A stretch of DNA of 64,000 nt from Streptomyces xylophagus (GCF_000716435.1 NZ_JNWO01000009.1:248001-312000); one strand, 5' to 3'. Positions 1-8,398 are shown, counted from the first letter of the stretch. Translations and numbers: made by a program. The notes: generated from the sequence alone by a model not told the origin.

Positions 1-2
1 TC

Positions 3-128
3 GCGGCGATCACCGCGGCGCTGGGCGCGCTGGTGGTCCTCGTACGACGGAACGCGCTCACGCACGAAGCCGAGGAACTGGAGCCGAGGCACGCGGTGGA
101 GGACAGTGTCGCGGTGTTCGCCAACTGA
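3..128 (+). CDS. C-terminal end of a membrane protein, possibly MFS transporter (partial)
   Basis: The window opens inside a reading frame that ends at TGA 126-128. The 41 visible residues begin with a hydrophobic stretch (AAITAALGALVVLV) followed by basic residues and an acidic soluble tail, as at the end of the last transmembrane helix of many MFS transporters. The family cannot be proved from this fragment. It reads toward the SUFU-like gene on the other strand. Confidence 0.5.
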   Translation, partial: AAITAALGALVVLVRRNALTHEAEELEPRHAVEDSVAVFAN

Positions 129-182
129 CGGATTCCGGCCGGGCGTTGGTGAGATCGGTCACGCGTACGGTCATCCAAGAGG

Positions 183-779
183 TCAGTCGAGCGGGACGGA
201 TTTGCGGGACGGGTCCCGTAGGTCCGTCCCGTTCGTCAGCCAGCGCTCCTGGAGGGCCTGCGCGCCGTGGACGCGTTTCCAGGCGGCCTCGTTCGGGGTC
301 ATGGGGAGCAGTGGCAGGAAGCGGACCGGGTCCAGGGGCTCGTCGAGTTCGAGGTCTTCGACCAGGCCACCGGGCTCGGCGACCAGTACCGAGGTGAACG
401 GGGCGCCGGGCCACAGCGGTTCGCCCACGTCGAGGGAGGCGCCGGGGGCCACGACCACGCCCTCGACCTGCGGGGACGCGGCGAGTACGGCGAGCGGGCG
501 GAGCACCTTGTCGGTGTCGGCGTGGCCGCCGCGCACGGACAGGACCAGCTCGGCGCGCGGTCCCGCGACCGGGTCGGCGAGCATCGCCGCGGGGTCGCTC
601 ATCGGCTGCGCGGACATGCCGAGCGTGGCGTAGCGGACGATCGCCCCCTCCTGGTCGTCGTCCTGGAAACGCAGCACCTCGACGCGGTCCGTACCCAGGA
701 AAGTGACCGCCGCGCGCGCGTCCGGTTCGCCCAGCGCGGTACGCAACCGGGCCTCGACCAGAGCAAGAACATCAACCAT
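183..779 (-). CDS. SUFU (suppressor of fused-like) domain protein
   Basis: A 198-residue soluble protein without signal peptide or membrane segment. Sequence features such as FLGTDRVEVLRFQDDD near the N-terminus, ELVLSVRG in the middle, and LPLLPMTPNEAAWKR near the C-terminus resemble bacterial suppressor-of-fused-domain proteins, whose role is unknown. Some family members act as immunity proteins to polymorphic toxins, but no toxin gene is adjacent here. The ATG at 777-779 was chosen because the upstream extension of the frame (to 1049) looks non-coding and runs through the structured RNA region. The Shine-Dalgarno sequence is weak. Confidence 0.7.
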   Translation of the reverse strand: MVDVLALVEARLRTALGEPDARAAVTFLGTDRVEVLRFQDDDQEGAIVRYATLGMSAQPMSDPAAMLADPVAGPRAELVLSVRGGHADTDKVLRPLAVLAASPQVEGVVVAPGASLDVGEPLWPGAPFTSVLVAEPGGLVEDLELDEPLDPVRFLPLLPMTPNEAAWKRVHGAQALQERWLTNGTDLRDPSRKSVPLD

Positions 780-876
780 GCGGGGAGCATAGAACTCGTC
801 AGTACCGGGCAAAGCAGCGCCTTGACACTTCGGCCGGCTGATAGTCTTGGCCGGTCGTTCGGGGCAGCACGCTGAA

Positions 877-1025
877 GCGTCGCGATCAAGTCCCGACGCC
901 GTTGAGACTCCCCTACGGGGGACCGGCCGGAGGAGGTGGGGCTGCAATGGACCGAAGTCGACCTGGCAGTACCACCCGCTCTTCCGGCCGCTGATGTCGT
1001 AGCTCTGGTTCCGGCCTCCAGCCGG
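877..1025 (+). ncRNA. Candidate structured 5' leader RNA upstream of corA
   Basis: The 528-base gap 780-1307 holds four hairpins in a row. They are GCGTCG/CGACGC (877-882 with 894-899), CCCC/GGGG (910-913 with 917-920), a long interrupted stem, and CCGGC/GCCGG (1011-1015 with 1021-1025). In the long stem, 925-934 pairs with 980-989 including one G-U, 935-939 with 972-976, and CTGC 942-945 with GCAG 966-969. A TTGACA lies at 822-827 with TAGTCT at 842-847, although the 14-base spacing is short for a promoter. The structure faces corA, 280 bases ahead of its start, so a metal-responsive leader is a reasonable guess. I could not match it confidently to the M-box or any other known class. Confidence 0.45.
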
Positions 1026-1307
1026 CTGTCGCCGCTCGCACTTCTTCACCGTCGCGGAAGAGCACTTCGTTTCTTTACCTGATCTGTCCGGCCGTGTCTG
1101 TGGTCCGCCTGTTCCGAAGGCGGCCCGAAGTCGGTCGGTGCCTGTAAGTCAGTGCAGTGCCTGTATCAGTAGCGAAACTCGCCACCGCGACGGTGCGGTG
1201 CTCCCCGCTTTGTGGACGTGCCAAACATCCGCACACAGGACGTCCCCATTCCGGGCAGTTCCAACCGTCGTTGGCGCCTTTCGTTGCTCGTCGCGAAGGA
1301 GCCCGCC

Positions 1308-2426
1308 ATGTCGATGATCCGCGACCTGCGTGCCGTGGTCCGCCCGTCCCGTCCCTCCCTGCGCAAGGACGGCGGCGCGTACGACACCACGCGTGACCCC
1401 GGTACCCCGTCGGCCGTCGTCGACTGCGCCGTCTACCGCGACGGTGCCCGCGTCGACACCGGCAAGCCGCTGACCCCGCACGAGGCGATGCGTCTGGTGC
1501 GCCGCGACGGGGGCTTCGTGTGGATCGGGCTGCACGAGCCGACCGAGGCCGAATTCTCCGGTATCGCAAGCGAGTTCGGGCTGCACCCGCTCGCCGTCGA
1601 GGACGCCGTACAGGCCCACCAGCGCCCCAAGCTGGAGCGCTACGACGACTCCCTGTTCACCGTCTTCAAGACCATCCACTACGTCGAGCACGACCAACTC
1701 ACGGCCAACAGCGAGGTGGTCGAGACCGGCGAGGTCATGTGCTTCACCGGGCGGGACTTCTTCATCACCGTCCGGCACGGCGGCCAGGGCTCGCTGCGGG
1801 CGCTGCGGCACCGGCTGCAGGACGACCCCGAGCTGCTCGCGCGCGGTCCCTCGGCGGTGCTGCACGCGATCGCCGACCACGTCGTCGACGGCTATGTCGC
1901 GGTCGCGGACGCGGTGCAGGACGACATCGACGAGGTGGAGACCGAGGTGTTCACGCCGGGCCGCAAGGGCGGGGTCTCGCGCGGTGTCGACTCGGCGCGG
2001 ATCTACCAACTCAAGCGCGAGGTACTGGAGTTCAAGCGCGCCGTGTCGCCGCTGCTGCGTCCCATGCAACTGCTCAGCGAGCGGCCGATGCGGCTGATCG
2101 ACCCCGACATCCAGAAGTACTTCCGCGATGTCGCCGACCACCTCGCCCGGGTCCAGGAGCAGGTCATCGGCTTCGACGAGCTGCTCAACTCGATCCTCCA
2201 GGCCAACCTCGCGCAGGCGTCCGTCGCGCAGAACGAGGACATGCGGAAGATCACCGCGTGGGCCGCGATCATCGCCGTACCGACGATGGTCACAGGGGTG
2301 TACGGCATGAACTTCGACAACATGCCGGAGCTGCACTTGAAGTACGGCTATCCGCTGGTGCTCACCTTCACCGTGACCGTCTGTCTGTCGATCCACCGCA
2401 TCCTGAAGCGCAACGGCTGGCTGTGA
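1308..2426 (+). CDS. corA: CorA-family magnesium/cobalt transporter
   Basis: A 372-residue inner-membrane divalent cation channel that takes up Mg2+ (also Co2+/Ni2+ in the family) as a pentamer. The large N-terminal cytoplasmic domain ends in a long helix, followed by two C-terminal membrane helices. The signature Gly-Met-Asn is at residues 333-335 (VYGMNFDNMPE), just after TM1, and the chain ends in the usual basic tail KRNGWL. The ATG at 1308 is preceded by GAAGGAG; an in-frame ATG at 1212 lacks a ribosome site. The structured leader at 877-1025 may regulate it. A second Mg-linked family, the MgtE N-domain, is encoded 1.5 kb downstream. Confidence 0.95.
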   Translation: MSMIRDLRAVVRPSRPSLRKDGGAYDTTRDPGTPSAVVDCAVYRDGARVDTGKPLTPHEAMRLVRRDGGFVWIGLHEPTEAEFSGIASEFGLHPLAVEDAVQAHQRPKLERYDDSLFTVFKTIHYVEHDQLTANSEVVETGEVMCFTGRDFFITVRHGGQGSLRALRHRLQDDPELLARGPSAVLHAIADHVVDGYVAVADAVQDDIDEVETEVFTPGRKGGVSRGVDSARIYQLKREVLEFKRAVSPLLRPMQLLSERPMRLIDPDIQKYFRDVADHLARVQEQVIGFDELLNSILQANLAQASVAQNEDMRKITAWAAIIAVPTMVTGVYGMNFDNMPELHLKYGYPLVLTFTVTVCLSIHRILKRNGWL

Positions 2427-2449
2427 GCGGCCTGGATAGGCTGAGCGCC

Positions 2450-2962
2450 ATGACAAGCGAGCTGCTCGAGCAGGCCCTCGTCGAGGAGGCCACAAAGAAG
2501 TCCGGCCTCGTCTGGGTCAACGGCCCGGGCGTCCCGGCCCGCGCCCTGTGGCATGTCTGGCACGAGGGCGCGGCCTGCCTGATCGGCGACGGACCGGGCG
2601 AACAGCCGCTGCCGGGACTGGTCGACGGCGGCACCGCCGAGGTCACGGTCCGCAGCAAGGACAAGGGCGGCCGACTGGTCTCGTGGACGGCGAAGGTCGT
2701 GGAACTGGCACCGGACTCCGAGGCCTGGACCGCGGCCGTAGCCGAGCTGAAGGGCAAGCGGCTCAACGCCCCCGACGGCGAGGCGATGACAGGGCGCTGG
2801 GCACGCGAGTGCCGGGTACTGCGTCTGGAGCCGACGGGAGCGACGGCCGACCTGCCGGAGGGTTCGCTGGCGGAGCCCCCGCTGCCGACCCCGGCGACGA
2901 CCCGTCAGCCGATCCCGGCGAGCCTGCCGCGCCTGCTCCTGAAGAAACGCAAACGCAGGTAA
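2450..2962 (+). CDS. Conserved actinobacterial protein, FMN-binding split-barrel-like
   Basis: A 170-residue soluble protein beginning MTSELLEQALVEEATKK, 23 bases after corA and probably co-transcribed with it. The middle (VNGPGVPARALWHVWHEGAACLIGD followed by a WTAKVVEL strand) is compatible with a pyridoxamine-phosphate-oxidase-like barrel. I see no clear FMN-contact motif, so the function is unassigned. The last 25 residues are proline-rich and end in a basic cluster (KKRKRR). The stop is only six bases from that of the convergent lipoprotein gene. Confidence 0.75.
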   Translation: MTSELLEQALVEEATKKSGLVWVNGPGVPARALWHVWHEGAACLIGDGPGEQPLPGLVDGGTAEVTVRSKDKGGRLVSWTAKVVELAPDSEAWTAAVAELKGKRLNAPDGEAMTGRWARECRVLRLEPTGATADLPEGSLAEPPLPTPATTRQPIPASLPRLLLKKRKRR

Positions 2963-2968
2963 CTGCCG

Positions 2969-3694
2969 CTAGGAAGACGGCAGTTGCTTGCCGTAGTCGA
3001 CAGTGTCGTCGTCCGCCGGTTCCGTCACGGCGAAGCTCTTGCCCCAGTCCGAGAAGGTGAGGGTGCCCGCGCCGCCCGCGCGGACCAGCCGGAGCGGATA
3101 CGGCTTGCCCTCCAGCGAGACGTCGAGGGTGCCGCCGGAGCCGTCGTCACCCGTGATGCGGATGGTGCGGACACCGTTCTGGTCGTGGTGTCCGTCCGTC
3201 GCGAGTGTGCCGTGCAGAGTCAGCAGACTGGAAAGGAGCACGTCCTTGTCCGTGAAGCCACTGAACTTCTTGTACGAGGGGTCGCCCTGCGGCACCTTCA
3301 CGTACTTGCCGTGCAACGAGTCGCCGACGCCCGAGTCGCCGTTGCTGTTCCAGAAGTCCGCATCGGCCTTCAGGTACAGCTGCTCGCCGACCCTCAGCAG
3401 CCCGAAGGTCGACCCCTTCGAGGTGACCGACCCGCTGCCGCCGTCGGACTTCAGCCGCATGTCGAGCGTGTACGTCCGCCCGCTGGTGACGACGGTCCCG
3501 GACAGCCGTACCGCGCCGGCGGCACCCGCGGCCGACACCGACGTCGACTGGATCTTGTCGGCGGCCAGCTTGCCGACCCCGTTCGTCCCCGCGTCCGGAT
3601 CCTCACTGCACCCCGTCAGCCCCGTCACGACCAGGGCACACACCGCGCCGAGCAGCGCCGCACGACGGTTTCGGACCGGGGGGATCGCAGTCAC
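2969..3694 (-). CDS. Secreted lipoprotein, LppX/LprG-like fold
   Basis: A 241-residue exported lipoprotein. A basic start (VRNRR), a hydrophobic core and lipobox LTGC place the lipidated Cys at about residue 29. The mature part (DKIQSTSVSAAGAAGAVRLSGTV, LRVGEQLYLKADADFW, a YVKVPQGDPSYKKF segment) has the strand pattern of the LppX/LprAFG/LolA-like family, which binds lipids in actinobacterial envelopes. The start is a GTG at 3694 with a poor ribosome site. It is divergent from the PRC/MgtE-N gene and convergent with the 2450-2962 gene. Confidence 0.85.
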   Translation of the reverse strand: MTAIPPVRNRRAALLGAVCALVVTGLTGCSEDPDAGTNGVGKLAADKIQSTSVSAAGAAGAVRLSGTVVTSGRTYTLDMRLKSDGGSGSVTSKGSTFGLLRVGEQLYLKADADFWNSNGDSGVGDSLHGKYVKVPQGDPSYKKFSGFTDKDVLLSSLLTLHGTLATDGHHDQNGVRTIRITGDDGSGGTLDVSLEGKPYPLRLVRAGGAGTLTFSDWGKSFAVTEPADDDTVDYGKQLPSS

Positions 3695-3907
3695 AGGTGG
3701 GGGGCCTTTCGTGCGGCGGGGGGGGCGATGGCGTACGGCAGCGTACCGGGGCCGGCGGACGGCGGCGGAGCCAGTCCGTCCGGACCGCCCACCTGCGCGG
3801 ATCGCAAACGGACGGGCTAGCCTGAAGCCCATCCGAGCGGGCAATTCGGAACATCCGGAAACCATCAAAAGAACGCCTCGAACCACGAAAAGAATGGAGG
3901 TGCGGCC

Positions 3908-5251
3908 ATGGCAGGGGGCGCTCCCCGAGTCTTCGTCTCGCACCTCTCCGGTGTCGCCGTCTTCGACCCGAACGGCGACCAGGTGGGCCGCGTACGCGAC
4001 CTGATCGTCATGCTGCGCGTCGGCCAGCGGCCACCCCGGCTGCTCGGCCTGGTCGTCGAACTCTCCACCCGGCGCCGCATCTTCCTCCCCATGACCCGCA
4101 TCACCGGCATCGAGTCCGGCCAGGTCATCACCACCGGCGTGCTGAACGTCCGCCGCTTCGAGCAACGGCCCACCGAGCGGCTGGTGTTCGGCGAACTGCT
4201 GGACCGGCGCGTCACCCTCGTCGAGACCGGCGAGGAGGTCACCGTCCTCGACCTGTCGGTGCAGCATCTGCCGGCCCGCCGGGACTGGGAGATCGACCGC
4301 GTCTTCGTACGGAAGGGCAGGAGCGGCGGAGCCTTCAGAAGGGCCAAGGGCGAGACGCTGACCGTGGAGTGGTCCGCCGTCACCGGCTTCTCCCTGGAGG
4401 AGCAGGGACAGGGCGCGGAGAGCCTCCTGGCCACCTTCGAGCAGCTGCGCCCCGCCGACCTCGCCAACGTCCTGCACCATCTCTCCCCCAAGCGGCGCGC
4501 CGAGGTCGCCGCCGCCCTCGACGACGACCGCCTCGCCGACGTCCTCGAGGAGCTCCCGGAGGACGACCAGATCGAGATCCTCGGCAAGCTGAAGGAGGAG
4601 CGCGCGGCGGACGTCCTGGAGGCGATGGACCCGGACGACGCGGCCGACCTCCTCTCCGAACTCCCCGAGGACGACAAGGAGCGCCTGCTGAACCTGATGC
4701 AGCCCTCCGAAGCGGCCGACGTACGCCGCCTGATGTCGTACGAGGAGCACACGGCGGGCGGCCTCATGACGACCGAGCCGATCGTCCTACGGCCGGACGC
4801 GACCGTCGCCGACGCGCTCGCCCGCGTCCGCAGCGCCGACCTCTCGCCGGCCCTGGCCGCGCAGGTCTACGTCTGCCGCCCGCCCGACGACACCCCGACC
4901 GGCAAGTACCTCGGCACGGTCCACTTCCAACGGCTGCTGCGCGACCCGCCGTACACCCTGGTCAGCGCGATCATCGACGACGACCTGCAACCGCTGGACC
5001 CGGACGCGACGCTGCAGCTCATCGCCGGGTTCTTCGCGACGTACGACATGGTCGCGGCGCCCGTGGTCGACGAGACCGGGTCGCTGCTCGGCGCGGTGAC
5101 GGTGGACGACGTACTGGACCACATGCTGCCCGAGGACTGGCGGGAGACCGAGTTCCATCTCGACGAGGGCGAGACCGAGGGCGAAGACGAGCACGAGGCA
5201 GACTCAGCGACATCGGCAGAGGCGGAGGAGGTGGCGGCTCATGACTCCTGA
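3908..5251 (+). CDS. Soluble PRC-barrel / MgtE N-domain / CBS-pair protein
   Basis: A 447-residue protein with a PRC-barrel-like N-terminus (about residues 1-85), an MgtE intracellular N-domain made of helical repeats rich in LADVLEELPEDD-type units (about 175-275) and a CBS pair (about 280-405, AGGLMTTEPIVLRPDATVADA). In true MgtE channels these cytoplasmic domains sense Mg2+. Here the transmembrane pore is absent and the chain ends in an acidic tail, so it is more likely a regulator or adaptor than a transporter. GGAGGTG precedes the ATG. It overlaps the next gene by 11 bases. A similar MgtE-like gene occurs near mrp in mycobacteria. Confidence 0.9.
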   Translation: MAGGAPRVFVSHLSGVAVFDPNGDQVGRVRDLIVMLRVGQRPPRLLGLVVELSTRRRIFLPMTRITGIESGQVITTGVLNVRRFEQRPTERLVFGELLDRRVTLVETGEEVTVLDLSVQHLPARRDWEIDRVFVRKGRSGGAFRRAKGETLTVEWSAVTGFSLEEQGQGAESLLATFEQLRPADLANVLHHLSPKRRAEVAAALDDDRLADVLEELPEDDQIEILGKLKEERAADVLEAMDPDDAADLLSELPEDDKERLLNLMQPSEAADVRRLMSYEEHTAGGLMTTEPIVLRPDATVADALARVRSADLSPALAAQVYVCRPPDDTPTGKYLGTVHFQRLLRDPPYTLVSAIIDDDLQPLDPDATLQLIAGFFATYDMVAAPVVDETGSLLGAVTVDDVLDHMLPEDWRETEFHLDEGETEGEDEHEADSATSAEAEEVAAHDS

Positions 5252-5834
5252 GCGCGAGACCACACGCGAGCGGACACCGGCGGGCGCGACCGCCACCACC
5301 CGGACCCGGGCCCGGCTCGACCAGCCGCGCCCGCCCCGGCGCCGGCTCGTGCCCGAGTACGACCCGGAGGCCTTCGGGCGGCTGTCGGAGCGGATCGCGC
5401 GGTTCCTCGGCACCGGGCGGTTCATCGTCTGGATGACGATCGTCATCATCGCGTGGGTGCTGTGGAACATCTTCGCCCCGCGCGCCGTGCGCTTCGACAA
5501 CTACCCGTTCATCTTCCTCACCCTGATGCTGTCGCTCCAGGCCTCCTACGCGGCCCCGCTGATCCTGCTCGCGCAGAACCGGCAGGACGACCGCGACAAG
5601 GTCAACCTCGAACAGGACCGCAAGCAGAACGAGCGGTCGATCGCGGACACCGAGTACCTCACCCGCGAGATCGCCTCCCTGCGGATCGGTCTCGGCGAGG
5701 TGGCGACCCGGGACTGGATCCGCTCGGAACTGCAGGACCTGGTGAAGGAACTCGACGAACGGCACGACAGGCACACGGTATTCCCGACAGTCCGGGCAGA
5801 ACGGTCCCGGGCACGTGACGTAGACGACCGCTGA
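5241..5834 (+). CDS. DUF1003 membrane protein
   Basis: A 197-residue protein of the DUF1003 family. A disordered basic N-terminus (about 45 residues) leads to two membrane helices (IVWMTIVIIAWVLWNIF and PFIFLTLMLSLQASYAAPLIL), the family motif QNRQDDRDK, and a helical cytoplasmic tail with coiled-coil character. The family function is unknown. The start overlaps the end of the MgtE-N/CBS gene by 11 bases, so the two are translationally coupled and may act together at the membrane. Confidence 0.9.
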   Translation: MTPERETTRERTPAGATATTRTRARLDQPRPPRRRLVPEYDPEAFGRLSERIARFLGTGRFIVWMTIVIIAWVLWNIFAPRAVRFDNYPFIFLTLMLSLQASYAAPLILLAQNRQDDRDKVNLEQDRKQNERSIADTEYLTREIASLRIGLGEVATRDWIRSELQDLVKELDERHDRHTVFPTVRAERSRARDVDDR

Positions 5835-5864
5835 CGGGCTTACCGGGGGCCCTGTGCGGCGCCG

Positions 5865-5870
5865 TACCAT
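5865..5870 (+). promoter_or_regulatory. -10 element (TACCAT) of a probable leaderless mrp transcript
   Basis: TACCAT fits the TAnnnT -10 pattern and ends exactly seven bases before the mrp ATG, so transcription should start at or next to the start codon. No Shine-Dalgarno sequence precedes the ATG, which agrees with leaderless translation, common in Streptomyces. No good -35 hexamer is visible. Confidence 0.45.
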
Positions 5871-5877
5871 CGTCCCT

Positions 5878-7011
5878 ATGGCTACGGAAGACGCGGTGCG
5901 TGAAGCGCTGTCGACGGTGAACGACCCCGAGATCAACCGACCCATCACCGAGCTGGGGATGGTCAAGTCGGTGGAGATCGGTGCGGACGGAGCGGTCGCG
6001 GTGACCGTGTACCTGACGGTCTCCGGCTGCCCGATGAGGGAGACGATCACGCAACGCGTGACCGATGCGGTCTCCGCGGTCGACGGTGTCACCCGCGTCG
6101 ACGTGACGCTCGACGTCATGAGCGACGAGCAGCGCAAGGAACTCGCGACCGCCCTGCGCGGTGGCAAGGCCGAGCGCGAGGTCCCCTTCGCGCAGCCCGG
6201 TTCCCTCACCCGCGTGTACGCGGTCGCCTCCGGCAAGGGCGGCGTCGGCAAGTCCTCGGTGACGGTGAACCTCGCCGCGTCGATGGCGGCCGACGGTCTC
6301 AAGGTCGGGGTCGTCGACGCCGACATCTACGGCCACAGCGTGCCGCGCATGCTGGGCGCCGACGGCACTCCCACCCAGGTCGAGAACATGATCATGCCGC
6401 CGTCGGCACACGGCGTGAAGGTCATCTCCATCGGCATGTTCACCCCGGGCAACACACCGGTCGTGTGGCGCGGCCCGATGCTGCACAGGGCCCTTCAGCA
6501 GTTCCTGGCGGACGTGTACTGGGGCGATCTCGATGTACTTCTTCTTGATTTGCCGCCCGGGACGGGCGACATCGCCATCTCCGTCGCCCAACTCGTCCCG
6601 AACGCCGAGATCCTGGTCGTGACGACCCCTCAGCAGGCGGCGGCCGAGGTCGCCGAGCGGGCGGGCTCCATCGCCGTACAGACCCACCAGAAGATCGTCG
6701 GCGTCGTAGAGAACATGTCCGGCCTGCCCTGCCCGCACTGCGGCGAGATGGTCGACGTCTTCGGCTCCGGCGGCGGCCAGTCGGTGGCGGACGGCCTGAC
6801 CCGCACGACCGGCGCCTCGGTCCCGGTCCTGGGTTCCATCCCGATCGACGTCCGCCTCCGAGAGGGCGGCGACGAGGGCAAGCCGGTGGTGCTGAGCGAC
6901 CCCGACTCCCCTGCGGGCGCGGCGCTACGAGCGATCGCGGGCAAGCTGGGCGGGCGGCAGCGAGGTCTTTCGGGACTGTCCTTGGGGATCACCCCCAGGA
7001 ACAAGTTCTAG
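5878..7011 (+). CDS. mrp: Mrp/ApbC-type Fe-S cluster carrier ATPase
   Basis: A 377-residue P-loop ATPase that carries Fe-S clusters to apoproteins. An N-terminal MIP18/DUF59 domain (about 1-85) precedes the deviant Walker A GKGGVGKS at 119-126, the DADIYG motif at about 148-153, LDLPPGTGD at about 223-231, and the cluster-binding CPHC (Cys285, Cys288). The start is set by the conserved N-terminus ATEDAVREALSTVNDPE and by the -10 box seven bases upstream. The order near sigE/htrA/tatB matches M. tuberculosis, where mrp also lies close to that cluster. Confidence 0.95.
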   Translation: MATEDAVREALSTVNDPEINRPITELGMVKSVEIGADGAVAVTVYLTVSGCPMRETITQRVTDAVSAVDGVTRVDVTLDVMSDEQRKELATALRGGKAEREVPFAQPGSLTRVYAVASGKGGVGKSSVTVNLAASMAADGLKVGVVDADIYGHSVPRMLGADGTPTQVENMIMPPSAHGVKVISIGMFTPGNTPVVWRGPMLHRALQQFLADVYWGDLDVLLLDLPPGTGDIAISVAQLVPNAEILVVTTPQQAAAEVAERAGSIAVQTHQKIVGVVENMSGLPCPHCGEMVDVFGSGGGQSVADGLTRTTGASVPVLGSIPIDVRLREGGDEGKPVVLSDPDSPAGAALRAIAGKLGGRQRGLSGLSLGITPRNKF

Positions 7012-7020
7012 GGCAGCCAA

Positions 7021-7080
7021 CCAGGGGCGCGGGGAACTGCGCGACCAGCCACATACGGCCCGCAGTTCCCCACTGGTTTT
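7021..7080. terminator. Bidirectional terminator built on a dispersed repeat
   Basis: GGGGAACTGCG (7031-7041) pairs with CGCAGTTCCCC (7061-7071), and an outer CCAG/CTGG (7021-7024 with 7073-7076) is followed by TTTT. It sits between the convergent mrp and the gene ending at 7079. The left half, 7023-7052, is a perfect inverted copy of the 30-base repeat at 23976-24005. Confidence 0.75.
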
Positions 7081-7735
7081 ACTCGTATGTGCCGATGTCC
7101 TTGATCATGGCGAAGCCGAGCCCGTACGCGCTCATGCCCCTGCCGTACGCCCCCACGTGCACGCCCTCCTGCGTCGACCCGGCGAGCACCCAGCCGAACT
7201 CCGACTCACGGTAGTGAAAGGGCGTCGGCACCCCGTCCACCGGCAGGGACAGCGTCGACCAGTCGTCACCGGCAAGGTCATCCGCCAGCACCCACGCCGT
7301 CTCCGTCTGCTGCTCCAGCCAGTCGTCCCGCAGCGTGTGGTCCATCTGCCCGGGCCAGGTGAAGGACAGCAGCCCCACCCCGGCGAGCCAGGCAGCGGAG
7401 GACACCGACGTGGCCTCCAGAAGACCCGTACCGTCCGCGGTGCGCCGCGCCGGGTTGCCCGCGACGGTGACGACCACCGCGAACTTCTCCTTGTCCTCCG
7501 TGCCTTCGTTGCGTACGGAGGGCTCGTCGCCGTGCCCGATCGAACCGTGCTCGACGGCTCCGTCCGCCGCCATGCCCACCTGCATCAGCCAGCGCGGCCC
7601 CGTGAAGGCCTCGTCGAGGCCGTACCACGGGAAGGGCGCCAGCAGGTAGCTGTCGACCGTGCGCCGGGCGGAGGGGACCTGTTGTCCACCCTCCGCGGCC
7701 GGCGCCTGCGCGCCTACCCGACTCGTCGTCTCCAT
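7079..7735 (-). CDS. Conserved Streptomyces protein of unknown function
   Basis: A 218-residue soluble protein that I cannot assign to a family. It has no signal peptide or membrane helix. A tract reading KFAVVVTVAGNPARR, a W-rich middle (SFTWPGQMDHTLRDDWLEQQTETAWVL) and a glycine-rich end (GVHVGAYGRGMSAYGLGFAMIK) look like a globular domain. The ATG at 7735 is preceded by GAGGAGG. It is the last gene downstream of the sigma/anti-sigma/HtrA/TatB group, on the same strand, 222 bases after tatB. Confidence 0.75.
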   Translation of the reverse strand: METTSRVGAQAPAAEGGQQVPSARRTVDSYLLAPFPWYGLDEAFTGPRWLMQVGMAADGAVEHGSIGHGDEPSVRNEGTEDKEKFAVVVTVAGNPARRTADGTGLLEATSVSSAAWLAGVGLLSFTWPGQMDHTLRDDWLEQQTETAWVLADDLAGDDWSTLSLPVDGVPTPFHYRESEFGWVLAGSTQEGVHVGAYGRGMSAYGLGFAMIKDIGTYE

Positions 7736-7957
7736 GCCCGGACGCCTCCTCGCTCTCGTCGGACCGGGGCGGCCCGCCCCCCTTCGGGCGACTCGCCCGG
7801 TCCGCACAACAACTCGGCAGCATAGCCACCTCGCGGGAAGCAGCCCGGAAAGCGCCCGGCGCGTGAGGCGCACGGGGGCCGTGTTCAGGCCGTACGGAGG
7901 CGTGGAAGACGTCGGGGACGTATGAAACGCGTCACGTATGACGCGCCTGAGGCACGG

Positions 7958-8398
7958 TCAGGTGGCGTCCGCGTCGAAGGGCGGGCGCTCGTCCTTCTCC
8001 GGGTCCTCGGGCTTCTTTGTCATGTCGAGACGACCGCTGCCGGAGGAAGAGGAGGACGAAGAGGAGGAGGGGGTGTCCGCGTTCTGCACGGCCTCCGTGA
8101 CCTCGGCCATCTCCTTCTTCAGGTCGAAGCCGTTGCGGATCTCCTTGAGCCCCAGTTCGTCGTTGTCCAGCTGCTTGCGCAGGAACGTCTTGGGGTTGAG
8201 GTCCTCGAAGTCGAAGTCCTTGAACTCCGGGCCCAGCTCCTCGCGGATGTCCGCCTTGGCGCTCTCCGAGAACTCTCGGATCTTCCGGATCGTCCGCATG
8301 ACGTCCTGGATGACCTTCGGGAGCTTGTCCGGACCGAAGACGAGCACAGCGAGGACGATGATCGTCACCAGCTCTAGCGGTCCTATGTCATTGAACAC
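7958..8398 (-). CDS. tatB: Twin-arginine translocase subunit TatB
   Basis: A 146-residue Sec-independent translocase component that binds Tat signal peptides with TatC. The N-terminus is diagnostic: a short helix (LELVTIIVLAVLVFG), then PDKLPKVIQDV, with the conserved glutamate and FGP hinge, then a long amphipathic helix. The C-terminus has a run of nine serines. It starts at GTG with AGGAG upstream. It follows htrA on the same strand after a 212-base gap, the same neighbour order as in mycobacteria. tatA and tatC are not in this window. Confidence 0.95.
   Translation of the reverse strand: MFNDIGPLELVTIIVLAVLVFGPDKLPKVIQDVMRTIRKIREFSESAKADIREELGPEFKDFDFEDLNPKTFLRKQLDNDELGLKEIRNGFDLKKEMAEVTEAVQNADTPSSSSSSSSSGSGRLDMTKKPEDPEKDERPPFDADAT

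Noticed and set aside
877..1025. Direct assignment of the corA leader as an M-box riboswitch
   Set aside because: Only a short GTTGAGACTCC-like stretch resembles the M-box start; conserved core elements could not be recognised by eye.
1520..2449. In-frame upstream extension of the 2450 gene through corA
   Set aside because: The extension is a shifted reading of corA, Arg-rich and unlike a protein. The ATG at 2450 begins a sensible sequence.
7958..8100. Serine run in TatB as a frameshift signal
   Set aside because: The frame is intact, and the TatB C-terminus is naturally disordered and variable.
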